From positions 51,529 through 115,528 of the forward strand of contig CALVEZ010000007.1 in the NCBI GenBank assembly GCA_944326695.1: 64,000 nucleotides of DNA. The letters run 5' to 3'. Position 1 is the stretch's first letter. Each line of letters starts with the position of its first letter. A model generated the notes under the pieces. That model was not told where the DNA came from. It searched no databases and saw only the letters and a program-made list of their open reading frames with translations. This document shows, piece by piece, positions 26,874 to 35,492 of the stretch. The position numbers were made by a program, and so were the translations under genes. Source of the DNA: Candidatus Bilophila faecipullorum (GTDB lineage Bacteria; Desulfobacterota; Desulfovibrionia; Desulfovibrionales; Desulfovibrionaceae).

Positions 26874-28967
26874 CTAGAGCCTGATCCGGCTGACGGGCTG
26901 GATGGAGATTTCCGGCGTGACTTCCTGATAGGACACGACGGGGAGGCCGTAGTGCTCGGCCTCGATGAGCCGGCGCACGTAGCGGCGGATGTCCATGGAG
27001 GCCATGAGCACGGGCCTCTGCGTGTTGGACTGGTAGTCCCCGGCGGCCTGCGTGACGCCGCGCAGAAAACGTTGCGTGGTGTCGGGATCGAGGGCCAGAA
27101 ACGCGCCCGCCGAGGTCTGCCGGATGGCCTTGCGGATGGTTTCCTCCACCGAGGGGTCCATGAGGATGGCGGGCAGCATGTTCTGCCCCTTGGAGTACAT
27201 GTAGCTGATCTGGCGCTTGAGGGCGCTGCGCACGTACTCCGTGAGCATGACTGTGTCCTTTTCCTTGGGGCTCCACTCGATGAGCGCTTCGAGGATGCTG
27301 CGCAGATCGCGGATGGATACCTGTTCCTGCACCAGCCGCTGGAAGATTTCCGCGATGCGCTGCGTGGGCAGCAGCCGGGTGGCCTCGCGCACGAGGTCGG
27401 GGGCGCGCTCCTCCATCTTGTCGAGCAGGTACTTGGTTTCCTGCATCCCGAGGAAGGAAGAGGCGTGCCGGGCCAGCACGAGCGAGAGGTGATAGGCGAG
27501 GATGCGCGGGTGGCTCATCACGCTGATGCCCGCCCGCTCCAGCATGGCGGCTTTGGTTCCGGGCACCCACAGGGGGTCTACGTCGGGCAGGAAGCGTTCG
27601 CCCTTTTTGAACTCCACGCCGAGCAGGGCGAGGTTGTCGCCGCTGTCGCGGGCGAGCACCATGTCTTTTTCCAGCTTGCCCCGGGATATGGGGATTTCAT
27701 TGACGTTGAGCACGTAGCTTAGTTCGGGGAGGCCGGGATGGGGCCGGATGTTGATGCCGGGGAAGGGCACGCCGAGATCGAAATAGAGGGCGCGGCGCAG
27801 GTTCGCCAGCTCGTCGTTGAGCGAATGGTAGTCGAGGGACGCGCCCATGTCCTCGGAGATGTCGAGGATGATCGGCACCGTGGGCGCAAACTCGTCGCGC
27901 GCGCCCGCCGCGCCGGGCCGCGGCTTGGGCCGGGCCGTGGGCGTCAGCGACTTGGCCAGCTCCTCCTTGGCGTCCGGGGCCTCGGGCGTTTCCTTGATGC
28001 GCTTGAGCATGTAGCCGAGCCCGCCGAGCAGGGCGGCCAGCGTGAAGAGCTGCGGCTTGGGGAAGCCAGGGATGAGCGCGAAGAGGAAGACCAGCCCGCC
28101 CGCCATGAGCAGGGCCTTGGGCTGGTTGAAAATCTGAAAGCCGATCTGCGCGCCGATGTTGTCGTCCGAGTCGCCGCCCCGGGTGATCAGGATGCCCGCC
28201 GAAATGGAGACCAGCAGGGAGGGAATCTGTGAGACGAGGCCGTCGCCGATGGTCAGGATGCCGTAGGTGTGCAGGGCTTCCCCGGCGGTCATGCCGTTCT
28301 GGGTCACGCCGATGATGGTCCCGCCCACGATGTTGACCACGGCGATGATCATCCCGGCGATGGAGTCGCCCTTGACGAACTTCATCGCGCCGTCCATGGC
28401 CCCGTACATCTGGCTTTCCTGATTGATGCGCTCGCGGCGTCGCTGCGCCTCCTCCATGTCGATGACCCCGGCGCGCATGTCCGCGTCGATGGACATCTGC
28501 TTGCCGGGCATGGCGTCGAGGGTGAAGCGCGCGCCCACTTCGGCCACGCGTTCCGCGCCCTTGGCGATGACGAGGAACTGGACGATGGTCAGGATGAGGA
28601 AGACCACCGCGCCGACCACGAAGTTGCCGCCGAGCGCGAACTCACCGAAGGTATAGATGATCTCGCCCGCGTCCGCCTGCAGGAGGATGAGGCGTGTGGT
28701 GGTGATGTTGAGGCCGACCCGGAAGAGGGTGGTGAACAGGAGCATGGTCGGGAAGACCGAAAAGTCGAGCACCGTCCGTACGTACATGGTCATCATGAGC
28801 ATGATGAAGGAAAGAGCCATGTTCGCGCCGATGAGCGTGTCCACGAGGGGCGTGGGCAGCGGAATGATCATCAGCGCGATGACGACGACCAGCAGGAAGA
28901 CGATGTTGATGTCGTTGTGGCGCGTGACCACGCCGACGGTGGAACGGGCGGTTGCGAAGAGGCTCAT
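26874..28967 (-). CDS. sctV: Type III secretion major export gate SctV (LcrD/FlhA family)
   Basis: 697 residues from the ATG at 28967. The N-terminal half has about eight membrane helices with the FHIPEP-type segment (TLDAMPGKQMSIDADMRAG) at its core; the C-terminal half is the cytoplasmic nonameric ring that docks chaperones and substrates. Upstream frame extension (Arg/Gly/Pro-rich) overlaps sctY and is not coding. The start overlaps the sctY stop by four bases. Length matches the family. Confidence 0.96.
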   Translation of the reverse strand: MSLFATARSTVGVVTRHNDINIVFLLVVVIALMIIPLPTPLVDTLIGANMALSFIMLMMTMYVRTVLDFSVFPTMLLFTTLFRVGLNITTTRLILLQADAGEIIYTFGEFALGGNFVVGAVVFLILTIVQFLVIAKGAERVAEVGARFTLDAMPGKQMSIDADMRAGVIDMEEAQRRRERINQESQMYGAMDGAMKFVKGDSIAGMIIAVVNIVGGTIIGVTQNGMTAGEALHTYGILTIGDGLVSQIPSLLVSISAGILITRGGDSDDNIGAQIGFQIFNQPKALLMAGGLVFLFALIPGFPKPQLFTLAALLGGLGYMLKRIKETPEAPDAKEELAKSLTPTARPKPRPGAAGARDEFAPTVPIILDISEDMGASLDYHSLNDELANLRRALYFDLGVPFPGINIRPHPGLPELSYVLNVNEIPISRGKLEKDMVLARDSGDNLALLGVEFKKGERFLPDVDPLWVPGTKAAMLERAGISVMSHPRILAYHLSLVLARHASSFLGMQETKYLLDKMEERAPDLVREATRLLPTQRIAEIFQRLVQEQVSIRDLRSILEALIEWSPKEKDTVMLTEYVRSALKRQISYMYSKGQNMLPAILMDPSVEETIRKAIRQTSAGAFLALDPDTTQRFLRGVTQAAGDYQSNTQRPVLMASMDIRRYVRRLIEAEHYGLPVVSYQEVTPEISIQPVSRIRL

Positions 28968-29356
28968 GCGGGGTTGCCTTTGCCGGAAGCGGCGAGCAGC
29001 GCGCGGCCGCCCGCGAGGTAGAGGTAGTCGTCCACGGCGGCCCGGGCTTCCTCGCGGCGTTCCTGCTGCCACAGCGCCCGCGCCCGCAGAAGGTGCAGGA
29101 CGGCCTCGCGGGAGGGCAGGACGCGGCCTTCGGTCACGCGGCGCAAGAGGGGCAGCGCCTCCTGTCCCCGGCCCCGTTCCACTTCGATGGCGGCCAGCGT
29201 TGCGCAGGCCCGGCGGGTCGTCTCGTCGTCGGCCTCGGCGGGAGCAAGGGCGATGAGCGCGGCGAAAACCTTGGCTGCGCTGTCGAGCCGCCCCATGCGG
29301 TAGAAGAGATACCCCAGAATGGAAAGGGTAGCGCGTTGATCCTGAGCGAGCGGCAC
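28964..29356 (-). CDS. sctY: SctY-type TPR chaperone
   Basis: 130 residues of Ala/Leu/Glu-rich TPR-like helices (ILGYLFYRMGRLDSAAKVF, LLRARALWQQERREEARAAV). Size and place, between sctX and sctV, equal YscY of Yersinia, which binds YscX and the SctV ring. Family identity rests mostly on gene order and size. Confidence 0.75.
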   Translation of the reverse strand: MPLAQDQRATLSILGYLFYRMGRLDSAAKVFAALIALAPAEADDETTRRACATLAAIEVERGRGQEALPLLRRVTEGRVLPSREAVLHLLRARALWQQERREEARAAVDDYLYLAGGRALLAASGKGNPA

Positions 29357-29359
29357 GCT

Positions 29360-29725
29360 TCAGCCTCCGATCATCAGGCCCATATAGGCCTTGAGCAGCG
29401 ATTGGTTTTCAAGCAGCGGCCCGAGTTCGTCCTCGACGAGCGCGCGCACGGCGGGATCGGCGCTGTCCTTGAGGGCATCCCGGCAGGCGGCGAGGTTGGC
29501 GGAAAAGATTTCCGGCCGCAGGAGGTCGCCGTCGCCCGCGTCGGGGCAGAGCGCCTGTTCGAGCAGGTGCCGGGCGTTGCTGGGAAAATAGAGTTCCTCA
29601 AGTCCGGCCTCGCGCAGGACGTTGGCCGCCAGAGGCCGGGCCGTGGGGATACCCTGCGCGGTGGCGGGGCTGTCCATGACGTTCTGGATGCCTACCGAGG
29701 CGTCGAAGAGATTGACTTTGGTCAT
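29360..29725 (-). CDS. sctX: SctX (YscX-like) early secretion substrate
   Basis: 121 residues, matching YscX (122). Features are a polar N-terminus (FDASVGIQNVMDS) and a helical C-terminal half ending in LLENQSLLKAYMGLMIGG. YscX/YscY pairs occur only in Ysc-type systems and are needed for needle assembly. Three bases separate it from sctY. Confidence 0.8.
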   Translation of the reverse strand: MTKVNLFDASVGIQNVMDSPATAQGIPTARPLAANVLREAGLEELYFPSNARHLLEQALCPDAGDGDLLRPEIFSANLAACRDALKDSADPAVRALVEDELGPLLENQSLLKAYMGLMIGG

Positions 29726-29910
29726 AGGCCCTCCCTGAGGCGGAAGTCGCTAAAAGGACGTGCGGACGGCGCACCGGCCCCGGCAGCGGGTATGGTCCCG
29801 CCGCGCCGCAGGACGTCCGGCGGGGGAGGGGCATGGCCCGCAGGTCCGGCGGCGTTTTCGCGGCCCCAGCGAGGGGCGCCGTCTGTCTTGTGGGAAAAGG
29901 CCCGCCTCAC
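29722..29910 (-). CDS. Possible small overlapping ORF between the sycN-like gene and sctX
   Basis: A 62-codon frame starts GTG inside the stop of the sycN-like gene (GTGA) and ends TGA inside the ATG of sctX (ATGA). The product is rich in Pro, Arg and Ala with no recognised fold. It exactly fills an otherwise 180-base gap in a tight operon. It may be a true small gene, a translational coupler, or chance. Confidence 0.3.
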   Translation of the reverse strand: MRRAFSHKTDGAPRWGRENAAGPAGHAPPPPDVLRRGGTIPAAGAGAPSARPFSDFRLREGL

Positions 29911-30299
29911 GGCCTGCCTTCCTGCGCCGCACCCACCTGATCCCGGATGGTGCCGAGGAAAAGGACCGCCTTTTCAATGTCGGCGGCGGTCGCGCGGCCT
30001 TCCGGGAGGCGGGTGATCAGGATGATGTTTCCGTTGTGCAGCCCGCCCGCGAGGGGCAGGGGGTGGGCGTGGCGGTAGTGGCAGGCCTCAAGCACCCGGC
30101 GGGGCGCCCCGGTGTCGTAGTCGGGCACGGGCAACGCGACATAAACGAGGAGTTCCCGCTCCTGCGCGTCGTCGGGACCGCGTTCGAGATAGAGCCGTCC
30201 GAGGCCCTCCACATCGAGGGCGGCGAGGCCGTCCGCCGAGAGCGCGAAGGAAGGCATTCCCATGCGGCGGCCGAATTCGGCGATTTCACGTTCGATCAT
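29907..30299 (-). CDS. CesT/SycN-type secretion chaperone
   Basis: 130 residues, acidic, with the alpha-beta layout of class I type III chaperones (IAEFGRRMGMPSFALSADG…LVYVALPVPD…ACHYRHAHPLPLAGGLHN). It lies directly after sctW and before sctX, the position of sycN in Yersinia, where SycN/YscB escorts YopN. Start and sctW stop overlap by one base. Calling it SycN is based on position. Confidence 0.75.
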   Translation of the reverse strand: MIEREIAEFGRRMGMPSFALSADGLAALDVEGLGRLYLERGPDDAQERELLVYVALPVPDYDTGAPRRVLEACHYRHAHPLPLAGGLHNGNIILITRLPEGRATAADIEKAVLFLGTIRDQVGAAQEGRP

Positions 30300-31429
30300 C
30301 AGGCGTCTCCCTGTGCGGCGAGGTACTCGTCTTCGCGCTGGATGGCGTTGTCCACGGCTTCCTGTACCGCGTCAAGCATCTTCATGCGGCCCTGTTCGCC
30401 GTCGAAAAGCAGGGTGGGGAGATTGCGGGCCACGCCGAGGAGTTCCTGAAGGAAGAGGACTTCCCGCTCAATGTCCGGGGCCTTGGCCTTGGCCGCGATA
30501 CGGTCGATGTGCATGGAGCCGAGAAACTTTTCGTTGCGCAGGGCCACAATATCCCCAAGGAGGCTCATGGGCGTGAGGCCGTGAGCCGTGACGCCGTGCA
30601 CGCTTTCCCAGCGTCCGATGAGGCGCTCGCACTGGATATGGGTGCTTTGCAGGAGCCGCACTTGTTCGAGGTTGGCGTAGACGCTTTCCAGATGGGTGGT
30701 TTCCATGCTTGGGACGTCCGTCGCCAGATCATTGCCGAGCGCGCCGAAAAGGAAGTCCATGGCCTTGTCGAAGCCCGCATCGCCGTAGGTTTCGTGGATG
30801 TGCGCGAACACGGCGTTGACGGATTCGAAATCGCAGACCGTCTGGCGGTAGAGGTCGCGCAGGTTGTCCGCGCTGTCCAGTTCCGCATAGCCCGCAGCCG
30901 CGAGCTTGCCCTGTATGCCCGCGCGTATCTGCGGGCCGTGTTCGGCCTCAAGTTCCGCGAGCCCCCGCCGCACCGCCTCCAGTTCGGAAGGTCCGAGGGA
31001 GCCGTCGCGTTCCAGTTCTTCCAGCGCCTCCGAAAGGGCGGCGTAGGCGTCGCTCGGGTCCGGGAAGCGGTATTGCGCCTCGCGGGCGGCCCGCTCGCGC
31101 CCGTCGCGGGAACGCAGGCTGTCCTTGAGCCGGTCGATGTCCTCGGCGGCCCCGGCCTCGTGCATGAGCTCCTGATAGAGCTTCACGCGCGCATTGAGAG
31201 CTTCTTCGGCCTTGTCGCGTTCCTTGCGGTCCTCAAGCTCGTACTCATCCGTGGTGTCCACCGAGAAGGTCAGCTCCTCGGCGGCGTCCGCCAGAAGGGA
31301 CTGGGGGGATTCCACCATGACGGCGGCCTTGCCCATAAGCGAGCCCTTGAGGGCGTCGGCGGCTGCCGAGGTCGCCGCTCCGGTCGCCATCTGCCCCATC
31401 TGGTTATGGACGGAAAAATCGATGGACAT
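30299..31429 (-). CDS. sctW: Gatekeeper SctW (YopN-TyeA type)
   Basis: 376 residues. The middle part (about 60-290) fits the HrpJ/YopN domain, and the last 90 residues (LTPMSLLGDIVALRNEKFLG…FLQELLGVARNLP) fit a fused TyeA domain. SctW plugs the export gate until host contact and sets the order of translocators before effectors. It is the first gene of the leftward arm, downstream of the sigma-54-type promoter at 31529-31545. Confidence 0.85.
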   Translation of the reverse strand: MSIDFSVHNQMGQMATGAATSAAADALKGSLMGKAAVMVESPQSLLADAAEELTFSVDTTDEYELEDRKERDKAEEALNARVKLYQELMHEAGAAEDIDRLKDSLRSRDGRERAAREAQYRFPDPSDAYAALSEALEELERDGSLGPSELEAVRRGLAELEAEHGPQIRAGIQGKLAAAGYAELDSADNLRDLYRQTVCDFESVNAVFAHIHETYGDAGFDKAMDFLFGALGNDLATDVPSMETTHLESVYANLEQVRLLQSTHIQCERLIGRWESVHGVTAHGLTPMSLLGDIVALRNEKFLGSMHIDRIAAKAKAPDIEREVLFLQELLGVARNLPTLLFDGEQGRMKMLDAVQEAVDNAIQREDEYLAAQGDA

Positions 31430-31528
31430 GCCTCCTCCTCACCGGCCGCGCGCCGGGCAACCCCTTTTTCCGGCCCTTGCCGGGGCCATACCACCGTGGG
31501 CCGACGCCGTGCCGATACGCCAGAGACT

Positions 31529-31545
31529 ATGCTAAAATTATGCCA
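31529..31545 (-). promoter_or_regulatory. Sigma-54-type promoter of the leftward sctW operon
   Basis: On the minus strand: TGGCATAATTTTAGCAT, with GG and GC separated by exactly 10 bases (consensus TGGCACG-N4-TTGCA). It would start transcription near 31519, about 90 bases before the sctW start. Matches TGGCA fully and four of five bases in the -12 box. Confidence 0.65.
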
Positions 31546-31765
31546 ATATGTATTGAACTTTTATCATATTATGCGTCTCCTTACAAGGGGCGACATTTCG
31601 ATTGCTTTGGGCAAGCGCCTGTAGTACTTCTCCAATAAGGTAAAATGGAAATGCCAACATCAGTGCTGTGGCCCTGCCTCTTTCTGCCAACGGCGTTGGC
31701 GGCAGCACGGGCCAACAGACGAGGGAAAAGCCCTCAGCGTGTGTTATTGCCGCGTATCTGGGCTG

Positions 31766-31781
31766 TGGCATGTAAAGTGCA
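31766..31781 (+). promoter_or_regulatory. Sigma-54-type promoter of the rightward translocator operon
   Basis: TGGCATGTAAAGTGCA has GG-N10-GC spacing and matches TGGCACG-N4-TTGCA at all but two informative positions. It would start transcription near 31792, about 25 bases before the ATG at 31816. The two sigma-54-type sites are divergent within the 386-base non-coding region 31430-31815, which is AT-rich and otherwise empty. Confidence 0.75.
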
Positions 31782-31815
31782 TAGACTCAATCAGCAAGCC
31801 AACAGGAGCGACGCC

Positions 31816-32106
31816 ATGACAATGACGCAGAAAGATTTTGAAGCTCAGGAAGCGCAATTCACTGCCTTGAAGGAAGAATTTTCCCGCCTGAATCAGAAAT
31901 TCGACGCACAGTTAAAGGATATGGGGCTCAGCGAGGCCGATCTGAAGGAACCCACCCCCGTCACTCCCGAAGTCGAGGTGCTGATCGCCAAGGCCAAGGA
32001 AGAGGCCAAGCGCGCGGGCGAAGCCCGCAAGGCGCAGGCGCAGATGGACAAGGTTTCTTCGGGCCGCACGCCAGGCGCCGGACGCCGGGGTGTCGTCAGG
32101 TTGTAA
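31816..32106 (+). CDS. Small coiled-coil protein, first gene of the sigma-54-type operon
   Basis: 96 residues from the ATG at 31816 (ACAGGAG upstream); a second ATG lies two codons later. Residues 5-40 and 58-80 are predicted helical coiled coil (FTALKEEFSRLNQKF; LIAKAKEEAKRAGEA), with a basic C-terminus. It directly precedes the filament-like gene, so a chaperone or secreted role is possible. No family recognised. Confidence 0.7.
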   Translation: MTMTQKDFEAQEAQFTALKEEFSRLNQKFDAQLKDMGLSEADLKEPTPVTPEVEVLIAKAKEEAKRAGEARKAQAQMDKVSSGRTPGAGRRGVVRL

Positions 32107-32136
32107 TTTTTCATCTTTTTTCTAAGGAGCAAAGCG

Positions 32137-32682
32137 ATGACTCAGGGTGTTAGTGGAACCAGGAATTCGGGAAGCGTCAGCGGTGTGGATAGCCTCGGCA
32201 CGTGCACGAGCGTCAACTTTATTTTCGCCAAGCTGCAGATGGAACTGGCAGCGGCGGCCAAGGATGCGGCCCTCGACTATATTGGGCAAGTCGAGGACGC
32301 TCAGGCCGAACAGAAGGAAGTGGCCGACATGCTCCAGCGTTGCCGCGAACTTCAGAATCAGGCCAAGGCCAACGGCGGCTGCACCGAGATGCCTGCGGAT
32401 ATCCGGGAGTTTATGGACAAGAACGAGCTTGCCTATGATTTTACGACCGGCGGAGTCAAGGACCCTACGAGGGAAACGGCGGACAGCAAGCATAACAAGG
32501 ATGAATGGGACGTGGCGATTCAGTCCCTGCAAGCCTATCAGGAAACCATCGGAACGGACATCCAGACGCTGATGGTCTACGTGCAGGACTTCATGGGCCA
32601 GTACAATTCCTACACGCAGGGCGCGAACTCCGCGATCCAGTCCGGTATGCAGACGCTTACCAGCGTGGCCCGGGGCCAGTAA
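32137..32682 (+). CDS. EspA/SseB-like filament or needle-tip protein
   Basis: 181 residues. A Ser/Gly-rich N-terminus is followed by two long helices (about 28-80 and 128-178). The first reads IFAKLQMELAAAAKDAALDY, the middle has a MPADIREFMDK segment that lines up with LPDEVISYIND of E. coli EspA, and the C-terminal helix resembles the EspA polymerisation helix. It is probably secreted and caps or extends the needle. The assignment is by layout, so moderate. Confidence 0.65.
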   Translation: MTQGVSGTRNSGSVSGVDSLGTCTSVNFIFAKLQMELAAAAKDAALDYIGQVEDAQAEQKEVADMLQRCRELQNQAKANGGCTEMPADIREFMDKNELAYDFTTGGVKDPTRETADSKHNKDEWDVAIQSLQAYQETIGTDIQTLMVYVQDFMGQYNSYTQGANSAIQSGMQTLTSVARGQ

Positions 32683-32734
32683 TCCTTTCGCCGCCGTCGC
32701 CCGATGGCGGCCCGCTCTTCCCAAGGAGATTCTT

Positions 32735-33232
32735 ATGGCTGAGCAAAAAAAGGTTCAGATGGAATACACGCCGGAGGAAATCGATACGATGGTCGAAGCC
32801 GTCATGAAGGGCGCGACCATTGGCGATGTGTGCAACGTTTCGCAGGACATGCTGGAAGCCCTTTACGGCCTTGCCTACAATCTTTACGCCACGGGCAATT
32901 ACAAAGACGCGGAAACCGTTTTTTCCGGCCTGTGCCTCTATGATCACAACGATCCCCGCTTCTGGATGGGGCTGGCCGGGTGCCGTCAGGCCAACGGCAA
33001 ATGGCAGGAGGCCGTGGAAGCCTACGGGTTCTGCGCGGCTATGGAGGCGCTGTCGAGCCCCGTCCCCGTCATGCAGGCGGGGTTGTGCTACCTGAAGATG
33101 GGCGACCGTGAAAAGGCCAGGGGGTCCTTCGTGACGGCGGTTACTATGGGAGAGGAGGGCAACGCCGAACACGAGGCCGCGCGCAACAAGGCCGCCGCCA
33201 TGCTCGCCATCCTCGACCAAGGGGAAAAGTGA
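32735..33232 (+). CDS. Class II translocator chaperone (SycD/LcrH family)
   Basis: 165 residues with three TPR repeats: ALYGLAYNLYATGNYKDAETVF, FWMGLAGCRQANGKWQEAVEAY, VMQAGLCYLKMGDREKARGSF. This is the SycD/IpgC/CesD family, which keeps the two hydrophobic translocators soluble. It sits directly upstream of sctE and sctB, its expected clients. Confidence 0.92.
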   Translation: MAEQKKVQMEYTPEEIDTMVEAVMKGATIGDVCNVSQDMLEALYGLAYNLYATGNYKDAETVFSGLCLYDHNDPRFWMGLAGCRQANGKWQEAVEAYGFCAAMEALSSPVPVMQAGLCYLKMGDREKARGSFVTAVTMGEEGNAEHEAARNKAAAMLAILDQGEK

Positions 33233-33239
33233 GGTCGTC

Positions 33240-34250
33240 ATGCCCAATCCCGTTGATTTTGTCGGCGTCGCCAAGTTTACGGAACTGGCCGGAGGCATGG
33301 AGGTAAACAACCTGCAGGCCGCCATCCGCAAGGCCCTGAAGGAGATAACGCTTCCCGACGTTTCCGACGTGCCCACAGGCTCTACGGGCAAGACATCCGA
33401 TCTGCCGACGCTCGCCCCGCCCACGGCGGGCGGCCTGTCGCTGGAAACGCTCGCCCAGATGCTCAGCAACGAGGTCCGCACGCAGGCCACCAAGGACGGC
33501 ATTGCCTCCATTGAGGCCAAGGGGCAGGAACGGGCAGAGGCCAACCAGAAGAAGCTCGAAGAAATCATGGAACGTCTCGAATCCATGAAGTCAAAGAGCG
33601 TCCTGGACATTTTCAAGGAAATCTTCAGTTGGGTTGGGATGGTCGTCGGGGCCATCGCCAGCGTGGCCACCTTTGCCGCGGGCATCGCCACGGGCAACCC
33701 CCTGCTCATCGCGGGCGGAGCGATCCTGATGACCATGTCCGTCAACAGCATCGTGAGCAAGGCCACGGACGGCAAGGTAAGCATCGGCGCTGGCATAAGT
33801 GAGGCGTTTCAGGCTATGGGCGTGGATGAAACCGTCGCCAATTATATCGGCCTGGGCACCGAGCTGACGATAACCCTGGTGGGCGTGGGCCTCACCCTCG
33901 GCGGTTCCTTCGGGTCCGCTGCGACCGCCGCCAAGGCTACCCTGTCAAAGGCTGCGGACTTGACCCTCAAGGCCGCCAACATCACCAACAGCGTCGTGCA
34001 GATGGGCTCGGGCGCGACCGGCATCGCCGGTGCCGTCTACGATTACAGAATATCCACCAGCTACGCCGACACCAAGGAGCTGGAGGCCATTCTCGAACGC
34101 ATCCAGCAGGCGCAGGACATCGAGCTTGACTTCCTGAAGGGCGTCATGGAGCGCGCTCAGAAGCTCCTTGAGGACGTCAACAACATTGTGGAAGACTGCA
34201 CCGAGTCTCAGACGGCCATTCTGACCAACATCGCGCCGAGCATGGCCTAG
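33240..34250 (+). CDS. sctE: Major translocator SctE (YopB/EspD family)
   Basis: 336 residues. Two hydrophobic segments, about 123-165 (WVGMVVGAIASVATFAAG) and 204-230 (LTITLVGVGLTLGG), flanked by amphipathic coiled coils, are the hallmark of the pore-forming major translocator. It inserts into the host membrane. It starts seven bases after the chaperone stop. Confidence 0.88.
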   Translation: MPNPVDFVGVAKFTELAGGMEVNNLQAAIRKALKEITLPDVSDVPTGSTGKTSDLPTLAPPTAGGLSLETLAQMLSNEVRTQATKDGIASIEAKGQERAEANQKKLEEIMERLESMKSKSVLDIFKEIFSWVGMVVGAIASVATFAAGIATGNPLLIAGGAILMTMSVNSIVSKATDGKVSIGAGISEAFQAMGVDETVANYIGLGTELTITLVGVGLTLGGSFGSAATAAKATLSKAADLTLKAANITNSVVQMGSGATGIAGAVYDYRISTSYADTKELEAILERIQQAQDIELDFLKGVMERAQKLLEDVNNIVEDCTESQTAILTNIAPSMA

Positions 34251-34258
34251 GGGGGAAT

Positions 34259-35131
34259 ATGAGCCAAATTAATAACGTCACGCAAATGTCGGGCTACACC
34301 ACTGAAGCCTATCAGCAGATGGTGGGCGTCGCCAAACAGCACAACATCAGCGAAACCGAGCTTGCCGCGCTCCTGCTTCAAGAGGGGCAGAACGGAAAGA
34401 ACTTTACCGACGCGTGGACCGCCGTCAAGCCCAGGCTTTCGGAGCCCAAGCCCACGTCTGCGGGAACGCTCAACCAGTGGGTGGGCGTGGCCTCTCCCCT
34501 CGCCGGGCTCAGCGCGCTGATTACGGAGCTGAGCGCCGAACAGCGCAAGGAAAACCGCGAGGTCATGAAGGCGCAGACCGACAGCATCGTCATGTCGATG
34601 GAACAGCAAGCGGACGAAATCCGCAAGAAGGCCGTGGCTCAACTGGCCTGCGGCGTAGTTTCCGGCGCGATCAACATCGGCATGGGCGCTGCCCAGTTCG
34701 GCATGGGCGTCAAGCAATTGAACCTGGGACGGCAGCAGGCTCAGGTGGCCGAGCAGCAAAAGACGCTGAGCACGCAGATGAACGAAATGAGCGGCAAGAC
34801 GCTCGGCAATGCCAGAAAGATGCACGAAGCCATCGGGACGGAAGCGAGTGCCATTGGGGCCAAGTCGCAGGCCTACGGCGTCATGGGGCAGTCCATGTCC
34901 CAGCTCGGTCAGGGCGTGGGCGGGATCATCGGGTCCGTAGGGGATTTCGTGGGCGCGCAGTACGACGCGGTGATTAAGGAAATGGATGCCGCGCAGGAAC
35001 AGATGCGCGCCAACAGGGATGCCTTGAAGAGCGTCACCGACAGCCTTTCCGAACTCATCCAGAAGGCCATCTCCACACAGGACGCTATCCAGCAGAACAT
35101 GAACCAGACCCGTGCGCGGATTCTGGGATAA
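34259..35131 (+). CDS. sctB: Minor translocator SctB (YopD/EspB family)
   Basis: 290 residues with one hydrophobic segment at about 120-142 (AVAQLACGVVSGAINIGMGAAQFGMG) followed by long Gln/Met-rich coiled coil. Pairs with SctE to form the translocon pore. The gene order chaperone-sctE-sctB is conserved in Ysc- and Esc-type systems. Confidence 0.82.
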   Translation: MSQINNVTQMSGYTTEAYQQMVGVAKQHNISETELAALLLQEGQNGKNFTDAWTAVKPRLSEPKPTSAGTLNQWVGVASPLAGLSALITELSAEQRKENREVMKAQTDSIVMSMEQQADEIRKKAVAQLACGVVSGAINIGMGAAQFGMGVKQLNLGRQQAQVAEQQKTLSTQMNEMSGKTLGNARKMHEAIGTEASAIGAKSQAYGVMGQSMSQLGQGVGGIIGSVGDFVGAQYDAVIKEMDAAQEQMRANRDALKSVTDSLSELIQKAISTQDAIQQNMNQTRARILG

Positions 35132-35145
35132 GATAAGGTCTTCGT

Positions 35146-35484
35146 ATGGACATCAACGGCATTGCCGCCAATCAGGTTTCAGGAGTTTCCCAGACTACGG
35201 ACGTTGCCGCCAATAGGGGCACTTCAATCCAGAACGTTTCTAATGCCATCAGCGCTGCGGCCAACAAGGGCATCACCCCTGCGGGGCCCACGGTGACGGA
35301 GCGGGACAGTCAGGGTACGATCTACGGCTTCACCCCGTATCATGACCACGACGGCAACAAGATGGTGTATCTGGAAAGACGCTCGGCGTCGGGCATCGTT
35401 TCGCATATACCGTTCAAGTTCGAGCAGCTTGAGTCCTTTTGTTCCAGACGGGGCGTCGCCGTTCCCGCGCTGCAATACAATTAG
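35146..35484 (+). CDS. Unknown protein in the translocator operon
   Basis: 112 residues. The first 45 residues are Asn/Ser/Ala-rich and disordered (a pattern typical of type III secretion signals); the rest is a compact beta-rich segment (TIYGFTPYHDHDGNKMVYLE). No family recognised. It starts 15 bases after sctB in the same operon, so a secreted cargo or accessory role is possible. Confidence 0.75.
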   Translation: MDINGIAANQVSGVSQTTDVAANRGTSIQNVSNAISAAANKGITPAGPTVTERDSQGTIYGFTPYHDHDGNKMVYLERRSASGIVSHIPFKFEQLESFCSRRGVAVPALQYN

Positions 35485-35492
35485 GAACATCC

